From positions 1 through 64,000 of the forward strand of contig NZ_JAMBON010000009.1 of the NCBI RefSeq assembly GCF_023715655.1: DNA of 64,000 bases. Direction: 5' to 3'. The notes beneath the pieces were generated by a model. It was not told where the DNA came from, ran no database searches, and saw nothing but the letters and a program-made list of their open reading frames with translations. Source of the stretch: Oceanobacillus luteolus. GTDB lineage: Bacteria; Bacillota; Bacilli; Bacillales; Amphibacillaceae. This document shows, piece by piece, positions 27,601 through 35,762 of the stretch. Each line of letters opens with the position of its first letter. Positions within the stretch are counted from its first letter, which is position 1. The position numbers were made by a program, and so were the translations under genes.

Positions 27601-28973
27601 GCTTGTTTAAGCAATGCGGCCACTCCTGATACTGCAGGCCCAGCCATAGACGTGCCATTCCATCCACCTTCATACCCGCTTCCAGGAACACTGGAGCGAA
27701 TATTTACCCCAGGTGCTGAAATATCCGGTTTGATTTCATCATAAGGAGATGGTCCTTGTAATGAGAAGCTTGCTAAATTATCGTTAATATCCGTTGCACC
27801 TGTCGCAAACGACTCTGGATAATTCGCTGGTGTTGCAATCGACCCAGGTCCACCTGGATTGAATAATGTCGTGTTACCAGCAGAGAACTCTGGGAAGATT
27901 TCTGCTGTACGCCATGCAATTACTACGTCCCGATACCATTCATCAAGACCCGGACCGCCACCCCATGAGTTGTTGACAACATCGGGTGCTTTCGTTGCAT
28001 CTCCACCTGGAGCAAGAATCCACTCTGCCGCAGCTAGTAAATCTCTATCGGTACCACCTGCTTCAGTGAACGCCTTAACTCCAATCCATTTTGCACCTGG
28101 AGCAACTCCAATTTGGTTAGAACCATCCGGCTCTGCTCCAACCATAGTTCCAGTCACGTGAGTTCCATGACCTTGATCATCATATGGTGTTTCATTACCA
28201 ACTGTTGCATCAAACCAGCTGTACGTATGGTCCACCTCTCCAGTTGCTGCATCATATCCACGATACTTGTCCATTAATGCAGGGTGGTCCCATTGTACCC
28301 CAGTATCGATACTGGCTACTACTGTACCTGAACCGTCAATCCCCATTTCCCAAGCACCTGGAGCTCCAACCCGTTCAATATTCCACTCGACATTAGCAAT
28401 CTCTGCTTGTGGAGTATCAGCTTCTTCAGTTACTGTAGTAAACAGCTCACGAGTTTCGTTAGGAAGTATCTTTTCAACTTCCGCGAAGGTAGCGATTTTC
28501 TCAGCCACTTCTTTCGTAGCAGTAACTGCCATCCCGTTTACTATATGATAAGATTGGTAATCTTTCACATTACCATTTTCAATTTCCTGTTCAATATATG
28601 ATTTTACATTTTGTTGAGAGCTAAAGGAGATTTCCTTTAATTCAGCGATAACAGCTGACCGTTGCACATGTTCTGCTTGATTGAGTGATAGTTTTGCATT
28701 TTCTGCATTTGCTTTTGCCTCTTTCGCAACCTGCTGTACATCTGCCCGCTCATAGAACTTTACTAGAAAAGTAACTTCTTCATCGTCTTTGAAACTGGAT
28801 AACAATCGGTCACTCACCTTTTGTTCTACTACTTTAGTAGAATCATTTAACGAGTGATTGATCTTCCCGTTACTTTGTGCAAACCCTGCACCAGGTAAAC
28901 ACAGTGATGCAACCATAACTACGGAAGCAGCAATGCTGAATGCTTTTCTTCTTGTCTTGTGCTTTAATTTCAA
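24696..28973 (-). CDS. bpr: bacillopeptidase F-like secreted subtilisin-family protease
   Basis: A 1425-residue secreted S8 serine protease. Signal peptide at residues 1-32 (ends AGFA), then an inhibitor-type propeptide to about 185. The catalytic domain follows with Asp223 (ASIDTGVQWDH), His269 (GHGTHVTGT), the oxyanion Asn near 336 (VVNNSWGGG) and Ser442 (GTSMAGPAVSG). Downstream are a jelly-roll MAM/immune-inhibitor-type domain (about 640-790), two carboxypeptidase-regulatory-like domains and Ig-like repeats ending in the TSPEEGFITNETQLNVEG region. Length and order match Bacillus bacillopeptidase F. The preferred start is TTG at 28971-28973 with GGGGGAGG; a TTG at 29016-29018 lacks a site. 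No downstream protease or inhibitor gene is linked. Confidence 0.93.
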   Translation of the reverse strand: MKLKHKTRRKAFSIAASVVMVASLCLPGAGFAQSNGKINHSLNDSTKVVEQKVSDRLLSSFKDDEEVTFLVKFYERADVQQVAKEAKANAENAKLSLNQAEHVQRSAVIAELKEISFSSQQNVKSYIEQEIENGNVKDYQSYHIVNGMAVTATKEVAEKIATFAEVEKILPNETRELFTTVTEEADTPQAEIANVEWNIERVGAPGAWEMGIDGSGTVVASIDTGVQWDHPALMDKYRGYDAATGEVDHTYSWFDATVGNETPYDDQGHGTHVTGTMVGAEPDGSNQIGVAPGAKWIGVKAFTEAGGTDRDLLAAAEWILAPGGDATKAPDVVNNSWGGGPGLDEWYRDVVIAWRTAEIFPEFSAGNTTLFNPGGPGSIATPANYPESFATGATDINDNLASFSLQGPSPYDEIKPDISAPGVNIRSSVPGSGYEGGWNGTSMAGPAVSGVAALLKQANANLTVDEMEEILMNTATPLTNGTYPESPNNGFGYGLVNAYDAVSSVVSGLGVLEGAVTKEGEDTEAPTYSHEAPEGTYAGMDLELVLSVEDNISITSVEVVYGENRVEANRLSGDHRSGEYVVTVPGEDIQEGTFDYHFDINDFGNNTVTTDSYSVTAEPGITVGYSEDFEGSPVGWTVFGENSSWEHGEPTSGPGSAVSGENVYATNLSGTYNSNENATLVMPPIDLPEGEAYLQYSQWYNLENNWDFGHVFISTDGENWEQLNRFTNVSNGWVDAEIDLSDYSGERVYIGFNLTTDGSVVRDGWYIDDVSLSETSRSSSSKAPSLGLNSQKGLTPDFDSIGMKSGSVDPDKIVPAPSVEKDAAKEESVAPAGLPVGATVSVVESGRSVKTNPADGTYSLLHAAGEFTIVADSYGFHSAEQSVTIEADESVTASFTLQEQDQYTVTGNVTDEVTGEAITDATLLLVEDANVQPASTNEEGSFSITAYEGVYTVKVLARGYHAKEVEVDFTSDGTIDIELEPFYTVPGGEIGYDDGTPENVRAFYDAGNGWAVRMSLEEGRDTAIVTDGVFQFHGTDWPNPGGVDFAVEVWDATGPNGAPGERIAGPFEAEATRSLDEWTVVDLSEHAIQVDGDFYMVYIQTDPNPNTPGLATDENGPYAERSFQYVGGAWSASPASEGNYMIRARVSYEVEGPVITSPEEGFITNETQLNVEGTASPTTSVKLLNNGEEVDTVEVGNEGTFNIPVDLSEGDNELVAVTLLDGREIMESESVTIVSDTEAPELTIDSPEDGMKSKNETVTVEGTVADANLDYVEVNGERARVDDGNYSLRILLDEGTNEIEVVAADLAGNTTADSVSIDVDFTAPEIENLTPEEDVTLNAGQTVKFEFDSEPGLDATFVIHMPLTNVQSNPTELPMMETSEGHYVGYWTATSSVVAEGAVIEVKVVDDYGNEAREQAEGKLFINVE

Positions 28974-29345
28974 AGGTTTTCCTCCCCCTTTTTGATTATC
29001 TCCCAGAGAACTCAACAACCAGTAGTCATACTTCCCCCCCTCTCCAATCCTTGTCGATTTCTCTGAAAGTGACGACAGGTAGATTCATGTTGTTAAACAT
29101 AGTATAGTAAAATCTTAGTCGAAAGATTGTCGAATTTTGTCGCAGTTGTACTGAATTTTCGAAATTGAGTGATTTGAATTATCTTTTCCTCTTTTCGTTC
29201 ACAGGACTTTTGTTAAGGTATTAGTAACATAGCAGTCAACATAGATTCCTTAATAAGGAAATTCGTGTATATAGACCTATAAATAAATGACTACCTTAGA
29301 AAAACCATTTTAAAATTGATGATATATCCCTAAAAAACAAAGAAA
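28974..29345. other. bpr upstream region
   Basis: About 370 bp without a supportable gene. It includes the GGGGGAGG ribosome binding site of bpr. On the minus strand, TATACT and TACTAT sequences near 29100-29106 with a TCGACA-like -35 about 18 bp upstream could form a weak promoter. Several GTCG tetranucleotides recur at 10-12 bp intervals around 29117-29145. No riboswitch or known operator was recognised. Confidence 0.35.
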
Positions 29346-29388
29346 AAAAGACCTTCATTTTCTAACATCAAGAAAACAAGGTCTTTTA
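29346..29388 (-). terminator. terminator of the M42 aminopeptidase gene
   Basis: Minus-strand AAAGACCTTGTTTTCT ... AGAAAATGAAGGTCTTT followed by TTTTC, about 100 bp after the stop of the aminopeptidase gene. Confidence 0.82.
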
Positions 29389-29484
29389 TCCTTTAAATAT
29401 CTTATTCCAATTTCAACACGTCAAGCCTATATACCTACTGAGCTTTTCCAAACAGGTCTTTATCACCTCTTGATTTTCTCAGCA

Positions 29485-30540
29485 TTAGTCAAGTGGATTT
29501 AGGCTTTCCTGTCCTGTTAAGCTTTCTATCATTTTTACAAGCAATACAATTTCCTCTTCAATATCTTGGAAACTGGCGGTTTCAACCGGCGAATGCATAT
29601 AACGAAGTGGCAAGGAAACGAGTCCAACCGGAACCCCTTTACCTGTTAATCGCATCCGGTCAGCATCGGTACCTGTGTTCTTAGGAGTCAATTCATATTG
29701 TACTTTCATATCTAGTTCTTTTGCGGCTTTTTCCAGCATAGCATTGATTTTAATATTAATTGGCGCACCTTTTGCAAGAACAGGCCCACCTTCTAATTTT
29801 ACATCCCCATGTTTATCTTTATTGACCCCCGGGTAATCCGTTGCAAACGTCACATCACAGGCAATCGCCATTGTCGGCTCAATCCCCGCAGCAGCGAAAT
29901 AGGCTCCTCCCATATTCGTTTCCTCATTTACCGTACTCACCGCATACACGCCCACCTGAGGATTTTTCTCAGACAGACGCTTCAACACTTCTGCCACGAT
30001 AAAAGAACCAGTTCGGTTATCAAGACCTCTACCTGCTATATAACGATCCTGGAGAATTTCCGGCTCTGTCTTGTATACACAAAGATCACCGATTTGTACT
30101 TGTTTTTCCGCCTCTTCTTTTGTTTTAAAACCACAATCGATGAATAAATCATGTAGTGTAAAGTCGTTCTTCAGCCCGCCATGGTGTTGCGCATTCACAC
30201 CGATCACACCTGTCAACTTTCCGTTATATCCAAGGACTTCGACACGCATACCAACCGCAGCTTTGGGGTTGATCCCACCCATCTTATCGAAATGCAGAAA
30301 ACCTCTATCGTCAATCCTATTGATTACGAGCGCAATCTCATCGCTATGACCAGCAAGCAACACTTTAAAAGGAGCATCTGGATTGAGTATCCCGATTACA
30401 TTACCTGCGTTATCCGTTCTCACTTCATGGGCAAAACCCTTAACATAATCCATCCACTTCCGTTGTATATCCATCTCCATACTTGAGGGTGATGCTGTGT
30501 TTAATAGTTGTAGTAAAAATTCTTTATTAAACTTCGTCAT
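29485..30540 (-). CDS. M42-family aminopeptidase (glutamyl aminopeptidase/YsdC-like)
   Basis: A 351-residue cytoplasmic dinuclear metallopeptidase. The family's metal ligands are visible in order: LLAGHSDEIALV (His near 64), AGRGLDNRTG (Asp near 174), STVNEETNMGG (paired Glu near 207, the catalytic base and a ligand), ACDVTFATD (Asp near 230) and LRYMHSPVE (His near 316). These enzymes form dodecameric shells and trim peptides from the N-terminus. The residue specificity is not readable. It stands alone in its transcript with a terminator downstream, and diverges from the thioredoxin-like gene. Confidence 0.92.
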   Translation of the reverse strand: MTKFNKEFLLQLLNTASPSSMEMDIQRKWMDYVKGFAHEVRTDNAGNVIGILNPDAPFKVLLAGHSDEIALVINRIDDRGFLHFDKMGGINPKAAVGMRVEVLGYNGKLTGVIGVNAQHHGGLKNDFTLHDLFIDCGFKTKEEAEKQVQIGDLCVYKTEPEILQDRYIAGRGLDNRTGSFIVAEVLKRLSEKNPQVGVYAVSTVNEETNMGGAYFAAAGIEPTMAIACDVTFATDYPGVNKDKHGDVKLEGGPVLAKGAPINIKINAMLEKAAKELDMKVQYELTPKNTGTDADRMRLTGKGVPVGLVSLPLRYMHSPVETASFQDIEEEIVLLVKMIESLTGQESLNPLD

Positions 30541-30660
30541 ATGTTACCTCCAAATAGTTGTAAATTTAACTTTAATAGTATCAGAAAAAGACAAATAAGT
30601 TTACTTAGGAGAAGATTATCGATAAAATTTAAGCGAATACAAGAGAAGGAGTGTGTAGAA

Positions 30661-31215
30661 ATGGCATTAAATCAATGGTTTGAAAAAGCAATGTCCGCCG
30701 ATGATTATATTGAAAAAATGGAAAAGAATAAAGAAGGACTCCTCCATATTTATGATACCTTCAATTTACCAGATCACACCGATTTATATGAAAACATTCG
30801 AGAAAAAAATCTTAGAGCAATCGTTTTAACGGAAGACTGGTGTGGCGATGCAATGCTAAACGTTCCCATCTTACTTCGAATCGCCGAAAAAGCAAACATC
30901 GATGTGCGCATGCTTCTCAGAGATGATAATTTGGAATTAATGGACCAATACTTGACGAATGGTAAATCCCGCTCCATTCCAATTTTCATTTTCATTAATG
31001 AGGAAGGTAATGAAGTCGCAAAATGGGGACCACGTGCAGCTAAAGTTCAAGAGTTTATTGATGAATCCAGAGCTGCCCTACCACCTAAGGACGCTCCTGA
31101 TCATGAAGAAAAAGCAAATGAAATGTACAAATTTATTGGAAAATCATTCCGAGATAACCAAGACTTTTGGGATGAAGTATACAACAGTTTAATAAACAAA
31201 TTAAAATCCATCTAA
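30661..31215 (+). CDS. thioredoxin-family protein with a single active-site cysteine
   Basis: A 184-residue soluble protein with a thioredoxin-like fold. The active-site region reads VLTEDWCGDAMLNVP, so only the first cysteine of the usual CxxC is kept, and the cis-proline loop is SRSIPIFIFINEEG. The N- and C-terminal helices extend beyond a minimal thioredoxin. Loss of the second cysteine argues against classical disulfide exchange and suits a monothiol or peroxide-sensing role, which is inference. The open frame begins at 30541, but the GGAG site at about 30647 fits ATG at 30661. Confidence 0.85.
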   Translation: MALNQWFEKAMSADDYIEKMEKNKEGLLHIYDTFNLPDHTDLYENIREKNLRAIVLTEDWCGDAMLNVPILLRIAEKANIDVRMLLRDDNLELMDQYLTNGKSRSIPIFIFINEEGNEVAKWGPRAAKVQEFIDESRAALPPKDAPDHEEKANEMYKFIGKSFRDNQDFWDEVYNSLINKLKSI

Positions 31216-31216
31216 C

Positions 31217-31241
31217 AAAGCGGCCTCTGCCGCTTTTTTGT
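31217..31241 (+). terminator. terminator of the thioredoxin-like gene
   Basis: AAAGCGG ... CCGCTTT stem directly after the stop codon, followed by a T run. Confidence 0.88.
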
Positions 31242-31274
31242 TTTATAACTAACTCTTCCAATCTTCGGTCCAAG

Positions 31275-31372
31275 GTCCGCAGAACAACGAGGCCGACTAA
31301 GAACGCCACACCCTGTGCGTGGGAGGCTCAGGGTCCGCCAAAGGAGCAGCGAGAAGTATTTGAACTGCGGAC
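31275..31372. repeat. intergenic repeat element, second copy
   Basis: GC-richer non-coding block with inverted ends GTCCGCAG (31275-31282) and CTGCGGAC (31365-31372). It contains CGACTAAGAACGCC (31294-31307), the exact reverse complement of 8673-8686 in the metK leader element. The rest is diverged. No coding potential. Confidence 0.55.
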
Positions 31373-31440
31373 TTTAAATAGAATTTTTATCTACTATAAC
31401 TCAACTTCAGAAAACTTTTCTTTATTTAATTCATCCACTT

Positions 31441-31469
31441 TTGCTAGATTCATATATTTGTGCTAAAAT
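31441..31469 (+). promoter_or_regulatory. yugI promoter
   Basis: TTGCTA (31441-31446), a 17-bp spacer and TAAAAT (31464-31469) with an extended TG one base upstream of the -10. Confidence 0.7.
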
Positions 31470-31515
31470 GAGTACTTGTGTAAAAAAATGAATATAAATA
31501 TAGGAGTTGTTCAGT

Positions 31516-31884
31516 ATGAGTAACAAATTAGAGAATGGTCAAATCGTTGAAGGTAAAGTAACAGGCATTCAGCCATATGGTGCATTTGTTCAATTAGATG
31601 AAAATACACAAGGCTTGATTCATATATCTGAAATCACTCATGGTTTTGTTAAAGATATAAATGATCACCTGCAGATCGGTGATGAGGTTAAAGTAAAAGT
31701 AATAGAGGTTAATGAAAAAGCGAAGAAAGTTTCTCTTTCTATTCGTGCAACTGAAGAAGCTCCTCAAGAGAATGTGCAACCTAAACCATCTGCTCCATCC
31801 CATCAAGAGAATGATTCTACTGCAGGATTTAACACGTTAAAAGAGAAATTACAAGAGTGGATTAAGCAATCTGAAAACAAATGA
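31516..31884 (+). CDS. yugI: S1 RNA-binding domain protein (YugI, general stress protein 13 type)
   Basis: A 122-residue protein consisting of one S1 OB-fold domain (residues 5-75: GQIVEGKVTGIQPYGAFVQL, TQGLIHISEITHGFV, GDEVKVKVIEVNEKAKKVSLSI) and a low-complexity tail ending in a helix (FNTLKEKLQEWIKQSENK). S1 domains bind RNA; B. subtilis YugI is a ribosome-associated stress protein. An in-frame TTG at 31507 exists, but AGGAG nine bases from ATG 31516 is the better choice. It is followed by a terminator and then pgi, near patB and kapB, as in B. subtilis. Confidence 0.88.
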   Translation: MSNKLENGQIVEGKVTGIQPYGAFVQLDENTQGLIHISEITHGFVKDINDHLQIGDEVKVKVIEVNEKAKKVSLSIRATEEAPQENVQPKPSAPSHQENDSTAGFNTLKEKLQEWIKQSENK

Positions 31885-31889
31885 TTCCA

Positions 31890-31928
31890 GAACGTTTCTT
31901 TAAGTCATACTTAGAGAAACGTTTTTTT
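31890..31928 (+). terminator. yugI terminator
   Basis: AACGTTTCTTTAAGT ... ACTTAGAGAAACGTT stem with one mismatch, followed by a seven-T run. Confidence 0.88.
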
Positions 31929-31990
31929 GTTGATTTCCCATACTATATATCTTAAAGTTAGTATAACGATATGTTAAAAGGAGAGTTCCT

Positions 31991-33337
31991 ATGACAAAAG
32001 TTACATTAACCTATGATAAGGCATTAAAATTCTTTAATGAAGATGAACTGAAAAATATGAAACCGTTTGTGGAAAAAGCTCACGAGCTGCTTCATGAAAA
32101 GACAGGAGCAGGGAATGATTTTCTCGGTTGGCTCGACTTACCGGAAAACTATGACAAAGAAGAATACGCTAGAATCAAGCAAGCGGCTGAAAAAATCCGT
32201 GGAAATTCAGATATACTGCTTGTCATCGGGATTGGGGGCTCCTACCTTGGCGCAAGAGCTGCTTTAGAAATGCTTAATCATTCTTTCCAAAACTTGCTTT
32301 CCAAGGAAGAAAGAAATGCGCCACAAATCATTTTTGTCGGTCATCACCTCAGTTCTACATATACAGCAGAATTATTTGACGTATTAAAAGATAAAGATTT
32401 TTCCATTAATGTCATCTCGAAAAGTGGAACGACGACAGAGCCAGCAGTTGCATTTCGGATTTTCAAAAAATACTTAGAAGAAAAATATGGTGAAGAAGAA
32501 GCAAGAAACCGTATTTTTGCAACAACCGACAAAGCTAAGGGTGCTCTTAAAGGCTCTGCAGATGAAGCAGGATATGAGACATTTGTCATCCCTGATGATG
32601 TCGGCGGAAGGTATTCCGTGTTGACAGCTGTTGGACTGTTGCCAATTGCGGTTAGTGGGGTAAATATCGACGAAATGATGAATGGTGCAAAACAAGCAAT
32701 GGACGACCTCTCTACTCCAACTTTAGAGGAAAACCCGAGCTATCAATATGCTGCCATCAGAAATATTTTATATAATAAAGGAAAAACGACTGAGCTGCTT
32801 ATTAACTATGAACCTAGTCTGCAATATTTTGCTGAATGGTGGAAACAGCTGTTTGGTGAAAGTGAAGGAAAAGATCAGAAAGGGATTTATCCATCATCTG
32901 CGAATTTTTCAACAGATCTCCATTCTCTTGGCCAGTACATTCAAGAAGGCAGAAGAAATATTTTCGAAACGATTCTACATGTACATGAGTCCCGTAAAGA
33001 GTTAACGTTGGAAGCTGCAGAAAATGATGCAGATGGATTAAATTACTTATCTGGGAAAACACTTCATGAAATCAATGAGAAAGCATTCCAAGGAACGATG
33101 CTTGCACATACGGATGGTGACGTTCCTAACCTGATTGTGGAAATTCCAAGATTGGATGCTTATACATTCGGTTATCTTGTATACTTCTTTGAAAAAGCTT
33201 GTGCAATCAGCGGATACCTTCTCGGTGTTAATCCGTTTGATCAGCCGGGAGTGGAAGCTTATAAGAAAAATATGTTCGCTCTTCTCGGAAAACCAGGATT
33301 TGAGGAAGAAAAAGCAAAATTAGAAGATAGATTATAA
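31991..33337 (+). CDS. pgi: glucose-6-phosphate isomerase
   Basis: Interconverts glucose-6-phosphate and fructose-6-phosphate in glycolysis and gluconeogenesis. The 448 residues match the short Gram-positive PGI form. Signatures: [20 protein letters not shown] (near residue 75), [17 protein letters not shown] (near residue 138), [33 protein letters not shown] (split in the middle by the active-site Glu and His) and the catalytic Lys near the C-terminus in [14 protein letters not shown]. The ribosome binding site is AAAGGAG. A bidirectional terminator follows. Confidence 0.98.
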   Translation: MTKVTLTYDKALKFFNEDELKNMKPFVEKAHELLHEKTGAGNDFLGWLDLPENYDKEEYARIKQAAEKIRGNSDILLVIGIGGSYLGARAALEMLNHSFQNLLSKEERNAPQIIFVGHHLSSTYTAELFDVLKDKDFSINVISKSGTTTEPAVAFRIFKKYLEEKYGEEEARNRIFATTDKAKGALKGSADEAGYETFVIPDDVGGRYSVLTAVGLLPIAVSGVNIDEMMNGAKQAMDDLSTPTLEENPSYQYAAIRNILYNKGKTTELLINYEPSLQYFAEWWKQLFGESEGKDQKGIYPSSANFSTDLHSLGQYIQEGRRNIFETILHVHESRKELTLEAAENDADGLNYLSGKTLHEINEKAFQGTMLAHTDGDVPNLIVEIPRLDAYTFGYLVYFFEKACAISGYLLGVNPFDQPGVEAYKKNMFALLGKPGFEEEKAKLEDRL

Positions 33338-33367
33338 AAAAATGCGCCCAAAACAGGGCGCATTTTT
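33338..33367. terminator. bidirectional terminator between pgi and the anti-sigma-like gene
   Basis: AAAATGCGCCC ... GGGCGCATTTT with A/T runs on both flanks between converging stop codons. Confidence 0.9.
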
Positions 33368-33369
33368 TA

Positions 33370-34929
33370 TCACCATTCAAACTCATACAAATTTTGATGG
33401 GTCACTTTCCAGCCATCCGCAGTTGCAGCCAAACCTACCAGCCCGATTGGTTCGCCATGCTTACCGATAAAAATATACTCAATTGTATTTTCATTCACCC
33501 TATTTTCCGCCAATGATTGAGAATCACTATATACTTCGATCCAATCTATTTTTTCATAACTGCTTGCATCTGGACGTAATAAATCATAAAGTTCTTTATC
33601 AATGTTCGAGACATACATATACAAGCTAAGGAATTCGAAAGCGTTCAGTCTAGAGAATTCCTCTATATCTTTTGATTCTTTATAATGATTATAAACCGAC
33701 ATCGTACCTGTCGAAAGGGGCCATCGGTTAAAAGCAATCAGCCCCTCATATTCAATCCCCTTTTCCATCAAATCGAATAATATATATAGACCACTACCAT
33801 TATAGAAAGAGTGCTCCCTCCAATCATTCTCCCTATACGCCACCAACGCTTCTTCAACTAGAGGTGTATATAACGATTCCGGGTGATTCTCTATAAAAGT
33901 AATCAGCTCAGTCTCTAATGTATTTCTGTGCTCCTCCCACATTCCTTCTTCTAACATAGATGTCGATAAATAGTCATTCAAATAAGCTTGTGCAGGGTAT
34001 AACGCATTTGTGATGTATGGCCCTTTAAAAATCAAGTCTCTGTTTTCTGGGTATCGATGATAGATCTCCTCCAGTTCCAATAATATATCATCAAATTCGT
34101 ACCAAGGAATACCCTGGCTATTATCTACACCAGGAGAATGAATATCAAACTTTTCATCTATCAGCAGCAAATACTCTGCCATTCCTTCCAATCCTTCCCA
34201 GTTTTCAACCCGCTCTACGATTGCACCATAATTCACTTCAACTTGGAATTTGTCCTCCTCAAGAACATTCGTTTTTACAAGTTGTAATCCTTGTTGATGC
34301 ACGGTTTCCAATAACTCTACGATTTCACTGGGACCATTATAATTATATTGATTTGCGTACAACTCCTCTACATCAGCTTGTTTTAATTGGTACTCTAGTT
34401 TTAGTCGGGAAAAATAATCGTTCATACCGTAACTTTGATATCTAAGTTTATTGAACAAATCTATAATGCTCTCCTCTGTTAATTCTTTTTTACCAGAATT
34501 GAAAGCACCTATCATTGTTTCTGGGGTTGTAAAAATTTCATCGAGTCTTGATTTCGTATGTTCCATTACCTCCTTTGTCATTTCCTTTGGAAGCGTCGCA
34601 AGTAATTCTTCTGCCTCAACCACCTCGAAAAAATTATCAACCGAATCTACTCCCAATTCAATTCGGAATTCTTCCTTTTTCTTTTCATAGTAACTTGTCA
34701 GATAATTGCTTGAAATATCCGCCTGCTCGTAGTCACTAAACGACGGTAATGCTAGAATTAAAAACAGAAAGATACCAGCTGCGAGCGCAGTATATGAATA
34801 TAACTTCCCACGTTTTCGACGTTTCCTTTCATCTTCAGGGGCGTTTCTAAAGTTTCTCGTCAACTCCGGTAATCGTTCATACTCATTTTTCAAACCGTCC
34901 AATATTTTATCCAATTGTTTGTCGTCCAT
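33370..34929 (-). CDS. single-pass membrane protein, probable anti-sigma partner of the upstream ECF sigma factor
   Basis: A 519-residue protein with a short cytoplasmic N-terminus (about 45 residues, MDDKQLDKILDGLKNEYERL ... RKRRKRGK), one transmembrane helix (about 46-65, YTALAAGIFLFLILALPSF) and a long extracytoplasmic domain of about 450 residues that is acidic, largely helical and has no motif I recognise. It starts inside the sigma-factor gene (23-bp overlap), so the two are translationally coupled. The topology is that of a membrane-bound anti-sigma factor: a sigma-binding tail inside and a sensor outside. The anti-sigma role is inference; the external domain may instead be an independent wall or transport protein. 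Confidence 0.7.
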   Translation of the reverse strand: MDDKQLDKILDGLKNEYERLPELTRNFRNAPEDERKRRKRGKLYSYTALAAGIFLFLILALPSFSDYEQADISSNYLTSYYEKKKEEFRIELGVDSVDNFFEVVEAEELLATLPKEMTKEVMEHTKSRLDEIFTTPETMIGAFNSGKKELTEESIIDLFNKLRYQSYGMNDYFSRLKLEYQLKQADVEELYANQYNYNGPSEIVELLETVHQQGLQLVKTNVLEEDKFQVEVNYGAIVERVENWEGLEGMAEYLLLIDEKFDIHSPGVDNSQGIPWYEFDDILLELEEIYHRYPENRDLIFKGPYITNALYPAQAYLNDYLSTSMLEEGMWEEHRNTLETELITFIENHPESLYTPLVEEALVAYRENDWREHSFYNGSGLYILFDLMEKGIEYEGLIAFNRWPLSTGTMSVYNHYKESKDIEEFSRLNAFEFLSLYMYVSNIDKELYDLLRPDASSYEKIDWIEVYSDSQSLAENRVNENTIEYIFIGKHGEPIGLVGLAATADGWKVTHQNLYEFEW

Positions 34930-35473
34930 CTCTAGCCGCCCCCCTTCTTTCCAGTTTTAGATAAGCTTCCTTCAGCTTCCCTCTTCCTCGATGCATACGA
35001 GTTTTCACTGATGATAATTTGATTTTAAGAATGATTGCAATTTCTTCATAACTTTGATCATGAAAATAGAAAAGGATGATTGGAATACGATATTTTTCAT
35101 CGAGTTGTTTGACAGCTTCGTGTAAAACATCATGTTCCTCTTCTTCAAAGTAAAAATAACCTGGCAGCCAGAGCTTTTTATCTTCAGTGACTTTATTAAA
35201 TATTTTCCATTGCCGTTTCTTTCGACGATAGTGATCCCTTACGACATTCAATGTAATTTGATATAGCCAAGTTGAAAACTTACCGCGTTCAAATTGATGC
35301 AGACTTCGATGGATGTTAAGGAATGTCTCCTGTACAACATCCGGAATGGAGTCTGGTCGGATTCCAAATTGAAATGCCAATCTTTCTATGTATGGTTTAT
35401 ACATCGTTACAATCTCTGCGAAAGCTTGCTCATCATGTTGTTTTGCTTGCTCAATAATCCCCTGTTCTTCCAC
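34907..35473 (-). CDS. ECF-type RNA polymerase sigma factor
   Basis: A 188-residue sigma-70 family factor with region 2 (EQAFAEIVTMYKPYIERLAFQ ... DVVQETFLNIHRSLHQF, then FSTWLYQITLNVVRDHYRRKKRQ) and region 4 (VKQLDEKYRIPIILFYFHDQSYEEIAIIL and SSVKTRMHRGRGKL) and nothing else, which is the ECF layout. The frame opens at 35494, but AAGGAGG is spaced six bases from the GTG at 35471-35473, the preferred start. It does not match the B. subtilis factors I can recall. A sigma-W-like promoter lies just upstream, suggesting autoregulation. The coupled downstream gene is a likely anti-sigma factor. Confidence 0.9.
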   Translation of the reverse strand: MEEQGIIEQAKQHDEQAFAEIVTMYKPYIERLAFQFGIRPDSIPDVVQETFLNIHRSLHQFERGKFSTWLYQITLNVVRDHYRRKKRQWKIFNKVTEDKKLWLPGYFYFEEEEHDVLHEAVKQLDEKYRIPIILFYFHDQSYEEIAIILKIKLSSVKTRMHRGRGKLKEAYLKLERRGAARDGRQTIG

Positions 35474-35509
35474 TGACTTCCTCCTTCCCCTCATGCCCCT
35501 TCAACTATG

Positions 35510-35537
35510 TAACGGAAAAATCTTCCTATAAGTTTCA
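35510..35537 (-). promoter_or_regulatory. ECF-type promoter upstream of the sigma gene
   Basis: Minus-strand TGAAAC (35532-35537), a 16-bp spacer and CGTTAC (35510-35515). The AAC of the -35 and the CGT of the -10 are the hallmarks of extracytoplasmic-function promoters (sigma-W consensus TGAAAC-N16-CGTA). It is placed about 30 bp ahead of the GTG start, where an autoregulatory promoter would be. Confidence 0.65.
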
Positions 35538-35636
35538 TTTGAGATAATCTTTTTTAAAAAATTATCGTTTTTATGTTTAATATTAAAAATAGTGGGTAAT
35601 ACTATAAACGTAAGACTTTCTCGTATTCCCCCTGTA

Positions 35637-35667
35637 AGCAGAGCGTAAATCGCTTTGCTTTTTTTTT
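35637..35667 (+). terminator. orphan intrinsic terminator upstream of patB
   Basis: AGCAGAGCG (35637-35645), a five-base loop and CGCTTTGCT (35651-35659), followed by a run of nine T on the plus strand. No plus-strand gene precedes it: the upstream gene is the divergent sigma factor. It may end a small RNA or act as an attenuator for patB. Confidence 0.65.
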
Positions 35668-35762
35668 GGCATTTTCTACTTGTAATCTATTTGGATGTCT
35701 GAAAAGGATGATGGCAGAAGAATTTTGATATACTGTTTATATTAAGTTAGGGAGGTTATATC

